Assembly (NCBI RefSeq): GCF_041381155.1
Contig: NC_091145.1
Location: forward strand, 39,323,882 to 39,387,881
Length of the DNA: 64,000 nucleotides
Direction of reading: 5' to 3'
Source of the DNA: Argopecten irradians
Taxonomy: Eukaryota; Mollusca; Bivalvia; Pectinida; Pectinidae
Shown: in pieces, positions 12,901 through 24,603 of the stretch
Numbering within the stretch: the stretch's first letter is position 1
Layout: the number at the start of each line of letters is the position of its first letter
The notes under the pieces: model-generated
Databases searched by the model: none
What the model saw: the letters and a program-made list of their open reading frames with translations, nothing else
What the model was told of the DNA's origin: nothing
Position numbers and translations under genes: made by a program

Positions 12901-13143
12901 ACACACACACTTCCGTGGAACTCTTGTTACAATAAATTCTAGTGATATGATTTCTTAATAAGTTTATTGTTATCATTCTAAATTCACAATAAATAAAAGT
13001 ATTAATATTATAGTGTTATCTTAATGAATTTACAGTAAGTACTTTGTAGGCATCAATAACAAAATGTAAATACTATACTTTTTTGACAGGCGGTTTGGAA
13101 AATGAGAGGCAGAGACATCCGGGGTAACAGCTCATCATGGTGA
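6497..13143 (+). CDS. Phytanoyl-CoA 2-hydroxylase, peroxisomal (C-terminal two-thirds)
   Basis: This is a Fe(II)/2-oxoglutarate dioxygenase of peroxisomal alpha-oxidation, hydroxylating phytanoyl-CoA at C2. Five exons join in phase: [18 protein letters not shown]..., [18 protein letters not shown]..., [14 protein letters not shown]..., AISCHY-like... and [17 protein letters not shown]-stop. The iron-binding H-x-D is HQD in the second exon and the distal His is in LLIHGSG. The 2OG-binding Arg is in GFRK. The expected ~75-80 residues between the N-terminus and LVDYVEAF were not found. The penultimate exon carries about three single-base shifts. Introns hold the 31- and 39-bp arrays, and the 71-bp array abuts the first recognised exon. 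The family assignment is very secure. Whether the locus is intact is not. Confidence 0.92.
6706..9017 (+). repeat. 31-bp tandem array in a PHYH intron
   Basis: About 74 units with consensus TGTCCCACATTTATCCTATC followed by ATTTTGTGTAG. The edges carry a variant (CATCTATCCTGTCGTTTTGTG) while the centre is nearly uniform CATTTATCCTATCATTTTGTG, so homogenisation is strongest in the middle. Long open frames across it come from the stop-poor unit and are not genes. Each unit ends in a pyrimidine-rich stretch and TAG, which is acceptor-like, but it does not match the acceptor of the next exon. Confidence 0.93.
9180..9361 (+). CDS. PHYH exon: [10 protein letters not shown]...HDYPEWE
   Basis: 182 nt, two bases plus 60 codons, between CCCTGACAG and GAG|GTAAGG. 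It contains the iron ligands H and D of HQD, the YFPFRP and CAWTAME blocks and [13 protein letters not shown]. The frame is open and undamaged. Confidence 0.96.
9787..9936 (+). CDS. PHYH exon: [10 protein letters not shown]...NRTEGFRK
   Basis: 150 nt, exactly 50 codons, between TGCTAG and AAG|GTAAGG. It contains [14 protein letters not shown] with the distal iron-binding His, and the GFRK Arg that binds 2-oxoglutarate. The frame is open and undamaged. Confidence 0.96.
9953..9990. repeat. (TA)n microsatellite
   Basis: About 19 TA dinucleotides lie just inside the intron, 17 bp after the donor of the third recognised PHYH exon. Confidence 0.95.
10000..10259 (+). mobile_element. tRNA-derived SINE with flank, tandem copy 1
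   Basis: From about 10111 the sequence has a tRNA-like head: A-box-like GTGGCGCAGTGGTAGAAGG and B-box-like GTGAGTTCGAGGCC near 10172. The tail is TTGTCATGCTTTGTTAAATTG. The same ~270-bp unit, including upstream sequence TTTAATTTGACAATTTCCAC, is repeated immediately downstream, so SINE and flank were duplicated together. Confidence 0.7.
10272..10535 (+). mobile_element. tRNA-derived SINE with flank, tandem copy 2
   Basis: Second copy of the unit at 10000, differing by scattered substitutions (GTGTCGCAG for GTGGCGCAG, GTTTGAGG for GTTCGAGG). The change in the B-box core suggests this copy would be a poorer Pol III template. Confidence 0.7.
10612..12251 (+). repeat. 39-bp tandem array copying the acceptor and start of the AISCHY exon of PHYH
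   Basis: About 42 units. Each reads CATTTGTTTTCAG followed by GCTATCTCCTGTCACTAT (codons A-I-S-C-H-Y) and ATAAAACT. The coding piece is exactly the PHYH motif that must follow GFRK. Upstream units vary as ACTCATTTG, ACTCCATTTG and ATTCCATTTG. The unit is 13 codons without a stop ([13 protein letters not shown]), so long open frames run through. The array ends at the real exon, whose start is a mutated form of the same phrase. Confidence 0.95.
12252..12396 (+). CDS. PHYH penultimate exon (frame disturbed)
   Basis: 145 nt between TATTCCAG and TTTTCG|GTAAGT. Pieces in different frames read ASPCHY, GDCHFV, VNGTS and [18 protein letters not shown], then IAKEDVDFS, matching in order the PHYH segment [20 protein letters not shown]. 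Roughly three single-base indels break the frame: one shortly after CHY, one between CHFV and VNGTS, and one just after VNGTS. A 144-nt (48-codon) exon is expected. The unit-rich neighbourhood suggests consensus errors, but genuine damage cannot be excluded. Confidence 0.85.
12490..12925. repeat. Dispersed repeat with two internal ~130-bp copies
   Basis: The left end GGCTTCGGCGTCGGTGTCGG and right end CTTCCGTGGAACTCTTGTT enclose two imperfect copies of a segment with TTTATATCAATGA and GTCAATATTTGCAAGAG. On the reverse strand it begins AACAAGAG, as do the AGAGGCCC elements further on, which hints at a related mobility mechanism. It lies inside the last PHYH intron. Confidence 0.6.
13090..13143 (+). 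CDS. PHYH terminal exon
   Basis: 51 coding nt plus the stop TGA. It follows TTTTGACAG and reads [17 protein letters not shown], corresponding to the (D)IWMFRARLVKG end of vertebrate PHYH. It joins in phase to DVDFS of the previous exon. An ATTAAA at 13390-13395 is a possible poly(A) signal. Confidence 0.85.
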   Translation, partial: AVWKMRGRDIRGNSSSW

Positions 13144-13160
13144 AGGAGTGTAAAGTAAAG

Positions 13161-13345
13161 GGTAGACACCTCTGACACCTGTGATGGGGGTGTTCAAGGT
13201 AGACACCTCTGACACCTGTGATGGGGGTGTTCAAGGTAGACACCTCTGACACCTGTGATGGGGTTGTTCAAGGTAGACACCTCTGACACCTGTGATGGGG
13301 GTGTTCAAGGTAGACACCCCTGACACCTGTGATGGTGGTGGATGA
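13161..13345 (+). repeat. 37-bp repeat in the PHYH 3' UTR
   Basis: Five copies of GGTAGACACCTCTGACACCT followed by GTGATGGGGGTGTTCAA, starting 18 bp after the stop codon. The copies are nearly identical, so this is a recent expansion inside the probable 3' UTR. Confidence 0.9.
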
Positions 13346-13809
13346 ACTTATATATCTACGAAGGCAGTGATTTGTCTGTGATTCTAGTGATTAAACAAAC
13401 ATACACAACATGTGTAAACAAAAACTGGACTTAAACATCATTTGAATGTTTAAAGTGAATTCATGTGTCCTAGGAAATGTTTTGAATTATTATGTACCAA
13501 TGTCTTTCATAATTATAACTTGATGTAAACTGTGATGCTTGTGTTTTCAATCAGATTAACAGTAGTTATTTGATGTTTACCTATATTACTGCATTTGACC
13601 CATTAAGTGTCCATATCCCTTTCTGAGGCCTCAATTTCACTTATCTGGAATTAAATGCAGACTGAAAATATGAAAACTATGTAGATTTCTTGATTTGATT
13701 TCTTTTACAAATTGATTTATGGTCTTCTTTGTGCAATAATGTTGTGAAATGTCCAGATTTGGTTCTACATCTGTTATAAGTGTCTTCTTACACAGTTTTC
13801 AATTTCAAA
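13346..13809. other. Unique sequence between PHYH and the 73-bp satellite
   Basis: AT-rich, with no exon or repeat recognised. It probably contains the end of the PHYH 3' UTR. Confidence 0.5.
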
Positions 13810-16800
13810 CACCCTGGGCACCTATTAGATTGAATACAGTATGTAAGATAAACATGATCACTGTTGTTATTTTGGTCTGTCTATCCCTGGGCACCTATTA
13901 GATTGAATACAGTATGTAAGATAAACATGATCACTGTTGTTATTTTGGTCTGTCTATCCCTGGGCACCTATTAGATTGAATACAGTATGTAAGATAAACA
14001 TGATCACTGTTGTTATTTTGGTCTGTCTATCCCTGGGCACCTATTAGATTGAATACAGTATGTAAGATAAACATGATCACTGTTGTTATTTTGGTCTGTC
14101 TATCCCTGGGCACCTATTAGATTGAATACAGTATGTAAGATAAACATGATCACTGTTGTTATTTTGGTCTGTCTATCCCTGGGCACCTATTAGATTGAAT
14201 ACAGTATGTAAGATAAACATGATCACTGTTGTTATTTTGGTCTGTCTATCCCTGGGCACCTATTAGATTGAATACAGTATGTAAGATAAACATGATCACT
14301 GTTGTGATGTCTGTCTATCCCTGGGCACCTATTAGATTGAATACAGTATGTAAGATAAACATAATCACTGTTGTTATTTTGGTCTGTCTATCCCTGGGCA
14401 CCTATTAGATTGAATACAGTATGTAAGATAAACATGATCACTGTTGTTATTTTGGTCTGTCTATCCCTGGGCACCTATTAGATTGAATACAGTATGTAAG
14501 ATAAACATGATCACTGTTGTTATTTTGGTCTGTCTATCCCTGGGCACCTATTAGATTGAATACAGTATGTAAGATAAACATGATCACTGTTGTGATGTCT
14601 GTCTATCCCTGGGCACCTATTAGATTGAATACAGTATGTAAGATAAACATGATCACTGTTGTTATTTTGGTCTGTCTATCCCTGGGCACCTATTAGATTG
14701 AATACAGTATGTAAGATAAACATGATCACTGTTGTTATTTTGGTCTGTCTATCCCTGGGCACCTATTAGATTGAATACAGTATGTAAGATAAACATGATC
14801 ACTGTTGTGATGTCTGTCTATCCCTGGGCACCTATTAGATTGAATACAGTATGTAAGATAAACATGATCACTGTTGTTATTTTGGTCTGTCTATCCCTGG
14901 GCACCTATTAGATTGAATACAGTATGTAAGATAAACATGATCACTGTTGTTATTTTGGTCTGTCTATCCCTGGGCACCTATTAGATTGAATACAGTATGT
15001 AAGATAAACATGATCACTGTTGTGATGGTCTGTCTATCCCTGGGCACCTATTAGATTGAATACAGTATGTAAGATAAACATGATCACTGTTGTTATTTTT
15101 GTCTGTCTATCCCTGGGCACCTATTAGATTGAATACAGTATGTAAGATAAACATGATCACTGTTGTTATTTTGGTCTGTCTATCCCTGGGCACCTATTAG
15201 ATTGAATACAGTATGTAAGATAAACATAATCACTGTTGTTTTTTTTGGTCTGTCTATCCCTGGGCACCTATTAGATTGAATACAGTATGTAAGATAAACA
15301 TGATCACTGTTGTTATTTTGGTCTGTCTATCCCTGGGCACCTATTAGATTGAATACAGTATGTAAGATAAACATGATCACTGTTGTTATTTTGGTCTGTC
15401 TATCCCTGGGCACCTATTAGATTGAATACAGTATGTAAGATAAACATGATCACTGTTGTTATTTTGGTCTGTCTATCCCTGGGCACCTATTAGATTGAAT
15501 ACAGTATGTAAGATAAACATGATCACTGTTGTTATTTTGGTCTGTCTATCCCTGGGCACCTATTAGATTGAATACAGTATGTAAGATAAACATGATCACT
15601 GTTGTTATTTGGTCTGTCTATCCCTGGGCACCTATTAGATTGAATACAGTATGTAAGATAAACATGATCACTGTTGTTATTTTGGTCTGTCTATCCCTGG
15701 GCACCTATTAGATTGAATACAGTATGTAAGATAAACATGATCACTGTTGTTATTTTGGTCTGTCTATCCCTGGGCACCTATTAGATTGAATACAGTATGT
15801 AAGATAAACATGATCACTGTTGTTATTTGTCTGTCTATCCCTGGGCACCTATTAGATTGAATACAGTATGTAAGATAAACATGATCACTGTTGTTATTTT
15901 GGTCTGTCTATCCCTGGGCACCTATTAGATTGAATACAGTATGTAAGATAAACATGATCACTGTTGTTATTTTGGTCTGTCTATCCCTGGGCACCTATTA
16001 GATTAAATACAGTATGTAAGATAAACATGATCACTGTTGTTATTTTGGTCTGTCTATCCCTGGGCACCTATTAGATTGAATACAGTATGTAAGATAAACA
16101 TGATCACTGTTGTTATTTTGGTCTGTCTATCCCTGGGCACCTATTAGATTGAATACAGTATGTAAGATAAACATGATCACTGTTGTGATGTCTGTCTATC
16201 CCTGGGCACCTATTAGATTGAATACAGTATGTAAGATAAACATGATCACTGTTGTTATTTTGGTCTGTCTATCCCTGGGCACCTATTAGATTGAATACAG
16301 TATGTAAGATAAACATGATCACTGTTGTTATTTTGGTCTGTCTATCCCTGGGCACCTATTAGATTGAATACAGTATGTAAGATAAACATGATCACTGTTG
16401 TTATTTTGGTCTGTCTATCCCTGGGCACCTATTAGATTGAATACAGTATGTAAGATAAACATGATCACTGTTGTTATTTTGGTCTGTCTATCCCTGGGCA
16501 CCTATTAGATTGAATACAGTATGTAAGATAAACATGATCACTGTTGTTATTTTGGTCTGTCTATCCCTGGGCACCTATTAGATTGAATACAGTATGTAAG
16601 ATAAACATGATCACTGTTGTTATTTTGGTCTGTCTATCCCTGGGCACCTATTAGATTGAATACAGTATGTAAGATAAACATGATCACTGTTGTTATTTTG
16701 GTCTGTCTATCCCTGGGCACCTATTAGATTGAATACAGTATGTAAGATAAACATGATCACTGTTGTTATTTTGGTCTGTCTATCCCTGGGCACCTATTAG

Positions 16801-19438
16801 ATTGAATACAGTATGTAAGATAAACATGATCACTGTTGTGTTATTTTTGTCTGTCTATCCCTGGGCACCTATTAGATTGAATACAGTATGTAAGATAAAC
16901 ATGATCACTGTTGTTATTTTGGTCTGTCTATCCCTGGGCACCTATTAGATTGAATACAGTATGTAAGATAAACATGATCACTGTTGTTATTTTGATGTCT
17001 GTCTATCCCTGGGCACCTATTAGATTGAATACAGTATGTAAGATAAACATGATCACTGTTGTTATTTTGGTCTGTCTATCCCTGGGCACCTATTAGATTG
17101 AATACAGTATGTAAGATAAACATGATCACTGTTGTTATTTTGGTCTGTCTATCCCTGGGCACCTATTAGATTGAATACAGTATGTAAGATAAACATGATC
17201 ACTGTTGTTATTTTGGTCTGTCTATCCCTGGGCACCTATTAGATTGAATACAGTATGTAAGATAAACATGATCACTGTTGTTATTTTGGTCTGTCTATCC
17301 CTGGGCACCTATTAGATTGAATACAGTATGTAAGATAAACATGATCACTGTTGTTATTTTGGTCTGTCTATCCCTGGGCACCTATTAGATTGAATACAGT
17401 ATGTAAGATAAACATGATCACTACTGTTGTTATTTTGGTCTGTCTATTCCCTGGGCACCTATTAGATTGAATACAGTATGTAAGATAAACATGATCACTG
17501 TTGTTATTTTGGTCTGTCTATCCCTGGGCACCTATTAGATTGAATACAGTATGTAAGATAAACATGATCACTGTTGTTATTTTGGTCTGTCTATCCCTGG
17601 GCACCTATTAGATTGAATACAGTATGTAAGATAAACATGATCACTGTTGTTATTTTGGTCTGTCTATCCCTGGGCACCTATTAGATTGAATACAGTATGT
17701 AAGATAAACATGATCACTGTTGTTATTTTGGTCTGTCTATCCCTGGGCACCTATTAGATTGAATACAGTATGTAAGATAAACATGATCACTGTTGTTATT
17801 TTGGTCTGTCTATCCCTGGGCACCTATTAGATTGAATACAGTATGTAAGATAAACATGATCACTGTTGTTATTTTGGTCTGTCTATCCCTGGGCACCTAT
17901 TAGATTGAATACAGTATGTAAGATAAACATGATCACTGTTGTTATTTTGGTCTGTCTATCCCTGGGCACCTATTAGATTGAATACAGTATGTAAGATAAA
18001 CATGATCACTGTTGTTATTTTGGTCTGTCTATCCCTGGGCACCTATTAGATTGAATACAGTATGTAAGATAAACATGATCACTGTTGTTATTTTGGTCTG
18101 TCTATCCCTGGGCACCTATTAGATTGAATACAGTATGTAAGATAAACATGATCACTGTTGTTATTTTGGTCTGTCTATCCCTGGGCACCTATTAGATTGA
18201 ATACAGTATGTAAGATAAACATGATCACTGTTGTTATTTTGGTCTGTCTATCCCTGGGCACCTATTAGATTGAATACAGTATGTAAGATAAACATGATCA
18301 CTGTTGTTATTTTGGTCTGTCTATCCCTGGGCACCTATTAGATTGAATACAGTATGTAAGATAAACATGATCACTGTTGTTATTTTGGTCTGTCTATCCC
18401 TGGGCACCTATTAGATTGAATACAGTATGTAAGATAAACATGATCACTGTTGTTATTTAGGTCTGTCTATCCCTGGGCACCTATTAGATTGAATACAGTA
18501 TGTAAGATAAACATGATCACTGTTGTTGTTTTGGTCTGTCTATCCCTGGGCACCTATTAGATTGAATACAGTATGTAAGATAAACATGATCACTGTTGTA
18601 TGGTCTGTCTATCCCTGGGCACCTATTAGATTGAATACAGTATGTAAGATAAACATGATCACTGTTGTTATTTTGGTCTGTCTATCCCTGGGCACCTATT
18701 AGATTGAATACAGTATGTAAGATAAACATGATCACTGTTGTTATTTTGGTCTGTCTATCCCTGGGCACCTATTAGATTGAATACAGTATGTAAGATAAAC
18801 ATGATCACTGTTGTTATTTTGGTCTGTCTATCCCTGGGCACCTATTAGATTGAATACAGTATGTAAGATAAACATGATCACTGTTGTTATTTTGGTCTGT
18901 CTATCCCTGGGCACCTATTAGATTGAATACAGTATGTAAGATAAACATGATCACTGTTGTTATTTTGGTCTGTCTATCCCTGGGCACCTATTAGATTGAA
19001 TACAGTATGTAAGATAAACTATGATCACTGTTGTTATTTTGGTCTGTCTATCCCTGGGCACCTATTAGATTGAATACAGTATGTAAGATAAACATGATCA
19101 CTGTTGTTGATTTTGGTTGTCTATCCCTGGGCACCTATTAGATTGAAATACAGTATGTAAGATAAACATGATCACTGTTGTTATTTTGGTCTGTCTATCC
19201 CTGGGCACCTATTAGATTGAATACAGTATGTAAGATAAACATGATCACTGTTGTTATTTTGGTCCTGTCTATCCCTGGGCACCTGGGCACATATTAGATT
19301 GAATACAGTATGTAAGATAAACATGATCACTGTTGTTATTTTGGTCTGTCTATCCTGGGCACCTATTAGATGAATACAGTATGTAAGATAAACATGATCA
19401 CTGTTGTTATTTTGGGGTCTGTCTATCCCCCTGGGCAC
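13810..19438 (+). repeat. 73-bp satellite, ~77 copies
   Basis: Consensus CCCTGGGCACCTATTAGATT, GAATACAGTATGTAAGATAA, ACATGATCACTGTTGTTATT, TTGGTCTGTCTAT. Most copies are identical. A minority share marked variants, such as TGTTGTGATGTCTGTC (a short form without the T run) at 14305, 14592, 14808 and 16185. The right 400 bp is ragged. Its extreme homogeneity marks it as the youngest or most actively homogenised array of the region. Short open frames across it are not genes. Confidence 0.96.
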
Positions 19439-19439
19439 C

Positions 19440-20265
19440 TCCATTATACGGACCCTTTGGTCCACATAACCTTAAATAAAGATCCATATGGAGTTTCAAT
19501 TCATTCTCTACGCCCTTTGGTCCACATAACCTTAAATAAAGATCAATGGAGTTTCCATTCTCTACGACCCTTTGGTCCACATAACCTTAGATAAAGATCC
19601 ATATGGAGTTTCCATTCTCTACGACCCTTTGGTCCACATAACCTTAGATAAAGATCCATATGGAGTTTCCATTCTCTACGACCCTTTGGTCCACATAACC
19701 TTAAATAAAGATCCATATGGAGTTTCCATTCTCTACGACCCTTTGGTCCACATAACCTTAAATAAAGATCCATATGGAGTTTCCATTCTCTACGACCCTT
19801 TGGTCCACATAACTTAAATAAAGATCCATATGGAGTTTCCATTCTCTACGACCCTTTGGTCCACATAACCTTAAATAAAGATCCATATGGAGTTTCCAAT
19901 TCTCTACGACCCTTTGGTCCACATCATCCATATGGAGTTTCAATTCTCTACGACCCTTTGGTCCACATAACCTTAAATAAAGATCCATATGGAGTTTGTG
20001 TTCTCTACGACCCTTTGGTCCACATAACCTTAGATAAAGATCCATATGGAGTTTCCATTCTCTACGACCCTTTGGTCCACATAACCTTAAAATAAAGATC
20101 AATATGGACCTTAAATAAAGATCAATATGGAGTTTGTGTTCTCTACGACCCTTTGGTCCACATAACCTTAAATAAAGATCAATATGGAGTTTGTGTTCTC
20201 TACGACCCTTTGGTCCACATAACCTTAAATAAAGATCCATATGGAGTTTCCATTCTCTACAACAT
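19440..20265 (+). repeat. 57-bp satellite, ~14 copies
   Basis: Consensus CCTTTGGTCCACATAACCTT, AAATAAAGATCCATATGGAG, TTTCCATTCTCTACGAC. It directly abuts the 73-bp array. 57 is divisible by 3, so 19-residue repeats stay open on both strands (DPLVHITLNKDPYGVSILY forward). No start context, splice signals or family match supports coding. Each unit contains AATAAA. Confidence 0.93.
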
Positions 20266-20404
20266 ATTGTGTAAAAGTCTAGTAGACTATATTGTCATTG
20301 ATTGGATGACATAATTAAAATATGATTTATTAGTTATGGATTATTTTTTTTGTGTTGTTTGTTAGTTGGAGTTAAGACATATAGATACAGTGAGTGGTAG
20401 ATTA

Positions 20405-23400
20405 CTGCAAGGTAATGATATAGGGTTTAAATCTCAGGTTAAATTCAAGGTACTGATATAGGGTTTAAATCTCAGGTTAAATTCAAGGTAATGATATAGG
20501 GTTTTAATGTAAGTTTAAATTCAAGGTAATGATATAGGGTTTAAATCTAAGGTTCAATTCAAGGTAATGATATAGGGTTTAAATCTAAGGTTTAAATTCA
20601 AGGTTATGATATAGGGTTTTAAATCTAAGGTTAAATTCAAGGTTATGATATAGGGTTTAAATCTAAGATTAAACTCAAGGTAATGATATAGGGTTTAAAT
20701 CTAAGGTTAAATTCAAGGTTATGATATAGGGTTTAAATCTAAGGTTAAATTCAAGGTAATGATATAGGGTTTAAATCTAAGGTTAAATTCAAGGTAATGA
20801 TATAGGGTTTAAATCTCAAGGTTAAATTCAAGGTAATGATATAGGGTTTTAAATCTCAGGTTAAATTCAAGGTAATGATATAGGGTTTAAATCTCAGGTT
20901 AAATTCAAGGTAATGATATAGGGGTTTAAATCTCAGGTTAAATTCAAGGTAATGATATAGAGTTTAAATCTAAGGTTAAATTCAAGGTAATGATATAGGG
21001 TTTTTAAATCTCAGGTTAAATTCAAGGTAATGATATAGGGTTTTAAATCTCAGGTTAAATTCAAGGTAATGATATAGGGTTTAAATCTCAGGTTAAATTC
21101 AAGGTAATGATATAGGGTTTAAATCTCAGGTTAAATTCAAGGTAATGATATAGGGTTTAAATCTAAGGTTAAATTCAAGGTAATGATATAGGGTTTAAAT
21201 CTAAGGTTAAATTCAAGGTAATGATATAGGGTTTTAATGTAAGTTTAAATTCAAGGTAATGATATAGGGTTTAAATCTAAGGTTAAATTCAAGGTAATGA
21301 TATAGGGTTTAAATCTAAGGTTAAATTCAAGGTAATGATATAGGGTTTAAATCTAAGGTTAAATTCAAGTTAATGATATAGGGTTTAAATCTCAGGTTAA
21401 ATTCAAGGTAATGATATAGGGTTTAAATCTCAGGTTAAATTCAAGGTAATGATATAGGGTTTTTAATGTAAGGTTAAATTCAAGGTTATGATATAGGGTT
21501 TAAATCTAAGGTTAAATTCAAAGGTTATGATATAGGGTTTTAATCTAAGGTTAAATTCAAGGTAATGATATAGGGTTTTAATTTAAGGTTAAATTCAAGG
21601 TTATGATATAGGGTTTAAATCTCAGGTTAAATTCAAGGTAATGATATAGGGTTTTAATTAAGTTTAAATTCAAGGTAATGATATAGGGTTTAAATCTCAG
21701 GTTAAATTCAAGGTAATGATATAGGGTTTTAATTTAAGTTTAAATTCAAGGTAATGATATAGGGTTTAAATCTCAGGTTAAATTCAAGGTAATGATATAG
21801 GGTTTTAATGTAAGTTTAAATTCAAAGGTAATGATATAGGGTTTAAATGTCAGGTTAAATTCAATGTAATGATATAGGGTTTTAATGTAAGTTTAAAATT
21901 CAAGGTAATGATATAGGGTTTAAATCTAAGGTTCAATTCAAGGATATAGGGTTTCAATCTAAGGTCAAATTCAAGCTAATGATATAGGGTTTAAATCTAA
22001 GGTTAAATTCACGTTAATGATATAGGGATTCAATCTAAGATTAAACTCAAGGTAATGATATAGGGTTTAAATCTAAGGTTAGATTCAAGGTAATGATAGG
22101 TTTTAAATCTAAGGTTAAATTCAAGGTTATGATATAGGGTTTTAATCTCAGATTAAATTCACGTTAATGATATAGGGTTTAAATCTAAGATTAGATTCAA
22201 GGTAATGATATAGGGTTTAAATCTAAGGTTAAATTCAATGTTATGATATAGGGTTTAAATCTAAGATTAAAACTAAAGGTACTGATATAGGGTTTAAATC
22301 TAAGGTTAAATTCAAGGTAATGATATAGGGTTTAAATCTAGGTTAAATTCAAGGTTATGATATAGGGTTTAATCTAAGGTTAAATTCAAGGTTATGATAT
22401 AGGGTTTAAATCTAAGGTTAAATTCACGTTAATGATATAGGGTTTAAATCTAAGATTAGATTCAAGGTAATGATATAGGATTTAAATCTAAGGTTAAATT
22501 CAAGGTTATGATATAGGGTTTAAATCTAAGATTAAACTCAAGGTAATGATATAGGGTTTAAATCTAAGGTTAAATTCAAGGTAATGATAGGATTTAAATC
22601 TAAGGTTAAATTCAAGGTTATGATATAGGGTTTAAATCTAGGATTAAACTCAAGGTAATGATATAGGGTTTAAATCTAAGGTTAAATTCAAGGTAATGAT
22701 ATAGGGTTTCAATCTAAGGTTAAATTCAAGGTAATGATATAGGGTTTAAATCTAAGGTTAAATTCACGTTAATGATATAGGGTTTAAATCTAAGATTAGA
22801 TTCAAGGTAATGATATAGGATTTAAATCTAAGGTTAAATTCAAGGTTATGATATAGGGTTTAAATCTAGGATTAAACTCAAGGTAATGATATAGGGTTTA
22901 AATCTAAGGTTAAATTCAAGGTCTATGATATAGGGTTTAAATCTATGATTAAACTCAAGGTACTGATATAGGGTTTAAATCTAAGGTTAAATTCAAGGTA
23001 ATGATATAGGGTTTAAATCTAAGGTTAAATTCAAGGTAATGATATAGGGTTTAAATCTAAGGTTAAATTCAAGGTTATGATATAGGGTTTAAATCTAAGG
23101 TTAAATTCACATTAATGATATAGGGTTTAAATCTAAGATTAGATTCAAGGTAATGATATAGGATTTAAATCTAAGGTTAAATTCAAGGTTATGATATAGG
23201 GTTTAAATCTAAGATTAAACTCAAGGTAATGATATAGGGTTTAAATCTAAGGTTAAATTCAAGGTAATGATATAGGGTTTCAATCTAAGGTTAAATTCAA
23301 GGTAATGATATAGAGTTTAAATCTAAGGTTAAATTCAAGGTACTGATATAGGGTTTAAATCTAAGGTTAAATTCAAGGTAATGATATAGGGTTTCAATCT

Positions 23401-23528
23401 AAGGTTAAATTCAAGGTAATGATATAGAGTTTAAATCTAAGGTTAAATTCAAGGTAATGATTTAGGGTTTAAATCTAAGGTTAAATTCAAGGTAATGATA
23501 TAGGGTTTCAATCTAAGGTTAAATTCAA
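20405..23528 (+). repeat. 38-bp satellite, ~82 copies, several unit subtypes
   Basis: Consensus AAGGTAATGATATAGGGTTT followed by AAATCTAAGGTTAAATTC. Subtypes include ATCTCAGG (common at 20.8-21.15 kb), TTTTAATGTAAGTTT, CACGTTAATGATA, AAGGTTATGATA and ATCTAAGATTAAACTC. In the right half the subtypes recur in a set order, which indicates multi-unit duplication. Confidence 0.95.
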
Positions 23529-24603
23529 AAAGTTAAATTCGAGGAATTCTCTGTGTTTGAAAGAAACTCTCTGATTACAAGATACCTGAAGCTTTTAACA
23601 CTAGAGAACATGTTTGATATGGTACATTATACCTAGATGTCCTCAGAGCTACAGAGCATGGACAGCAGCATTAACACTTGAAATTTTATTGGATGTTAGT
23701 AACTTGTCAACCCAAGGAACAAGCTTATGATGTGGTACAGCCCATCTCTCTATCCTGAATCAGCTATGCTCAATACCAGACGCATCAAGACCTGATATTG
23801 GGTCTGAAGCATGCTGGAATCAAGTGTTACCAAGTTTGTTCAGCTGAATGACCTTGATCTTCATTCAATTTCGCAACAGTCAATTAGACTTAAATCAGTA
23901 AATAATTTCTTATTAATAGCTTAAGTCTTATAGGCATATAAACTTGAAATTGACCTGATACTATTTGTATTTATGATGGCCTTGACTTACATTCAAGATC
24001 ACAAGAGTTAAATAGACTAGTTATTTTAAGCAACTTCTTGTCTGTAAAGAAGATGGCTATGATAAGGCTTGTAGCATGCGGAGATGAATGGCTACTAAAT
24101 GTGTGCTACCAAATGAATTATCTTAAATAGACTTATATCTATGAGCGAGTGAGGCGGCCTGGATGTATAATTTAAAGTAGGTATATGCATCATACTAGTA
24201 TATAGAACTACCAATTTGTTTGAAGTGAATCACATTGACCTTCAGTCAAGGTCACGAAGGCTAAAACATGGACAGACTCCTATGAATAATTAAAAGGCTA
24301 AATGGTGATGTGATGTTAGGAGTGGGATTAAGTGGTTCTAAATGTAAATTGACCTTTATTGGATTGATCTTGTATGTAATATGACTTAAAATTTTATATT
24401 CATTCTATAGCCCTGACTAAAACTAACCAGGCAGCTGGTGCGCAATTCGGGTCCATACACTTTGAGATGATTATTTACTCTTTCACTTGATCAACATATT
24501 AAAATATGCAAAACTTAAAATCCTGTCTATTCTCCATCCCAAATTTGCTCACCATGGTAACCGTTAAAGATTTATATAAAATATCCTTCGTGTGCATTGT
24601 TTT
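23529..24603. other. Decayed copies of the ~146-bp AAGGTCA repeat
   Basis: Between about 23760 and 24330 there are worn units: GACCTGATATTGGGTCTGA, GCATGCTGGAATCAAG, GACCTTGATCTTCATTCAA and CACATTGACCTTCAGTCAAG. They match the 1130-2090 family in the same orientation but are much more diverged. The rest is unremarkable. Confidence 0.6.

Noticed and set aside
13810-19438. CRISPR-like or other direct-repeat array
   Set aside because: There are no unique spacers. Units are head-to-tail and the context is eukaryotic.
19543-20240. 19-residue repeat proteins on both strands of the 57-bp array
   Set aside because: A period divisible by 3 keeps both strands open automatically. There is no sign of splice sites, start or family.
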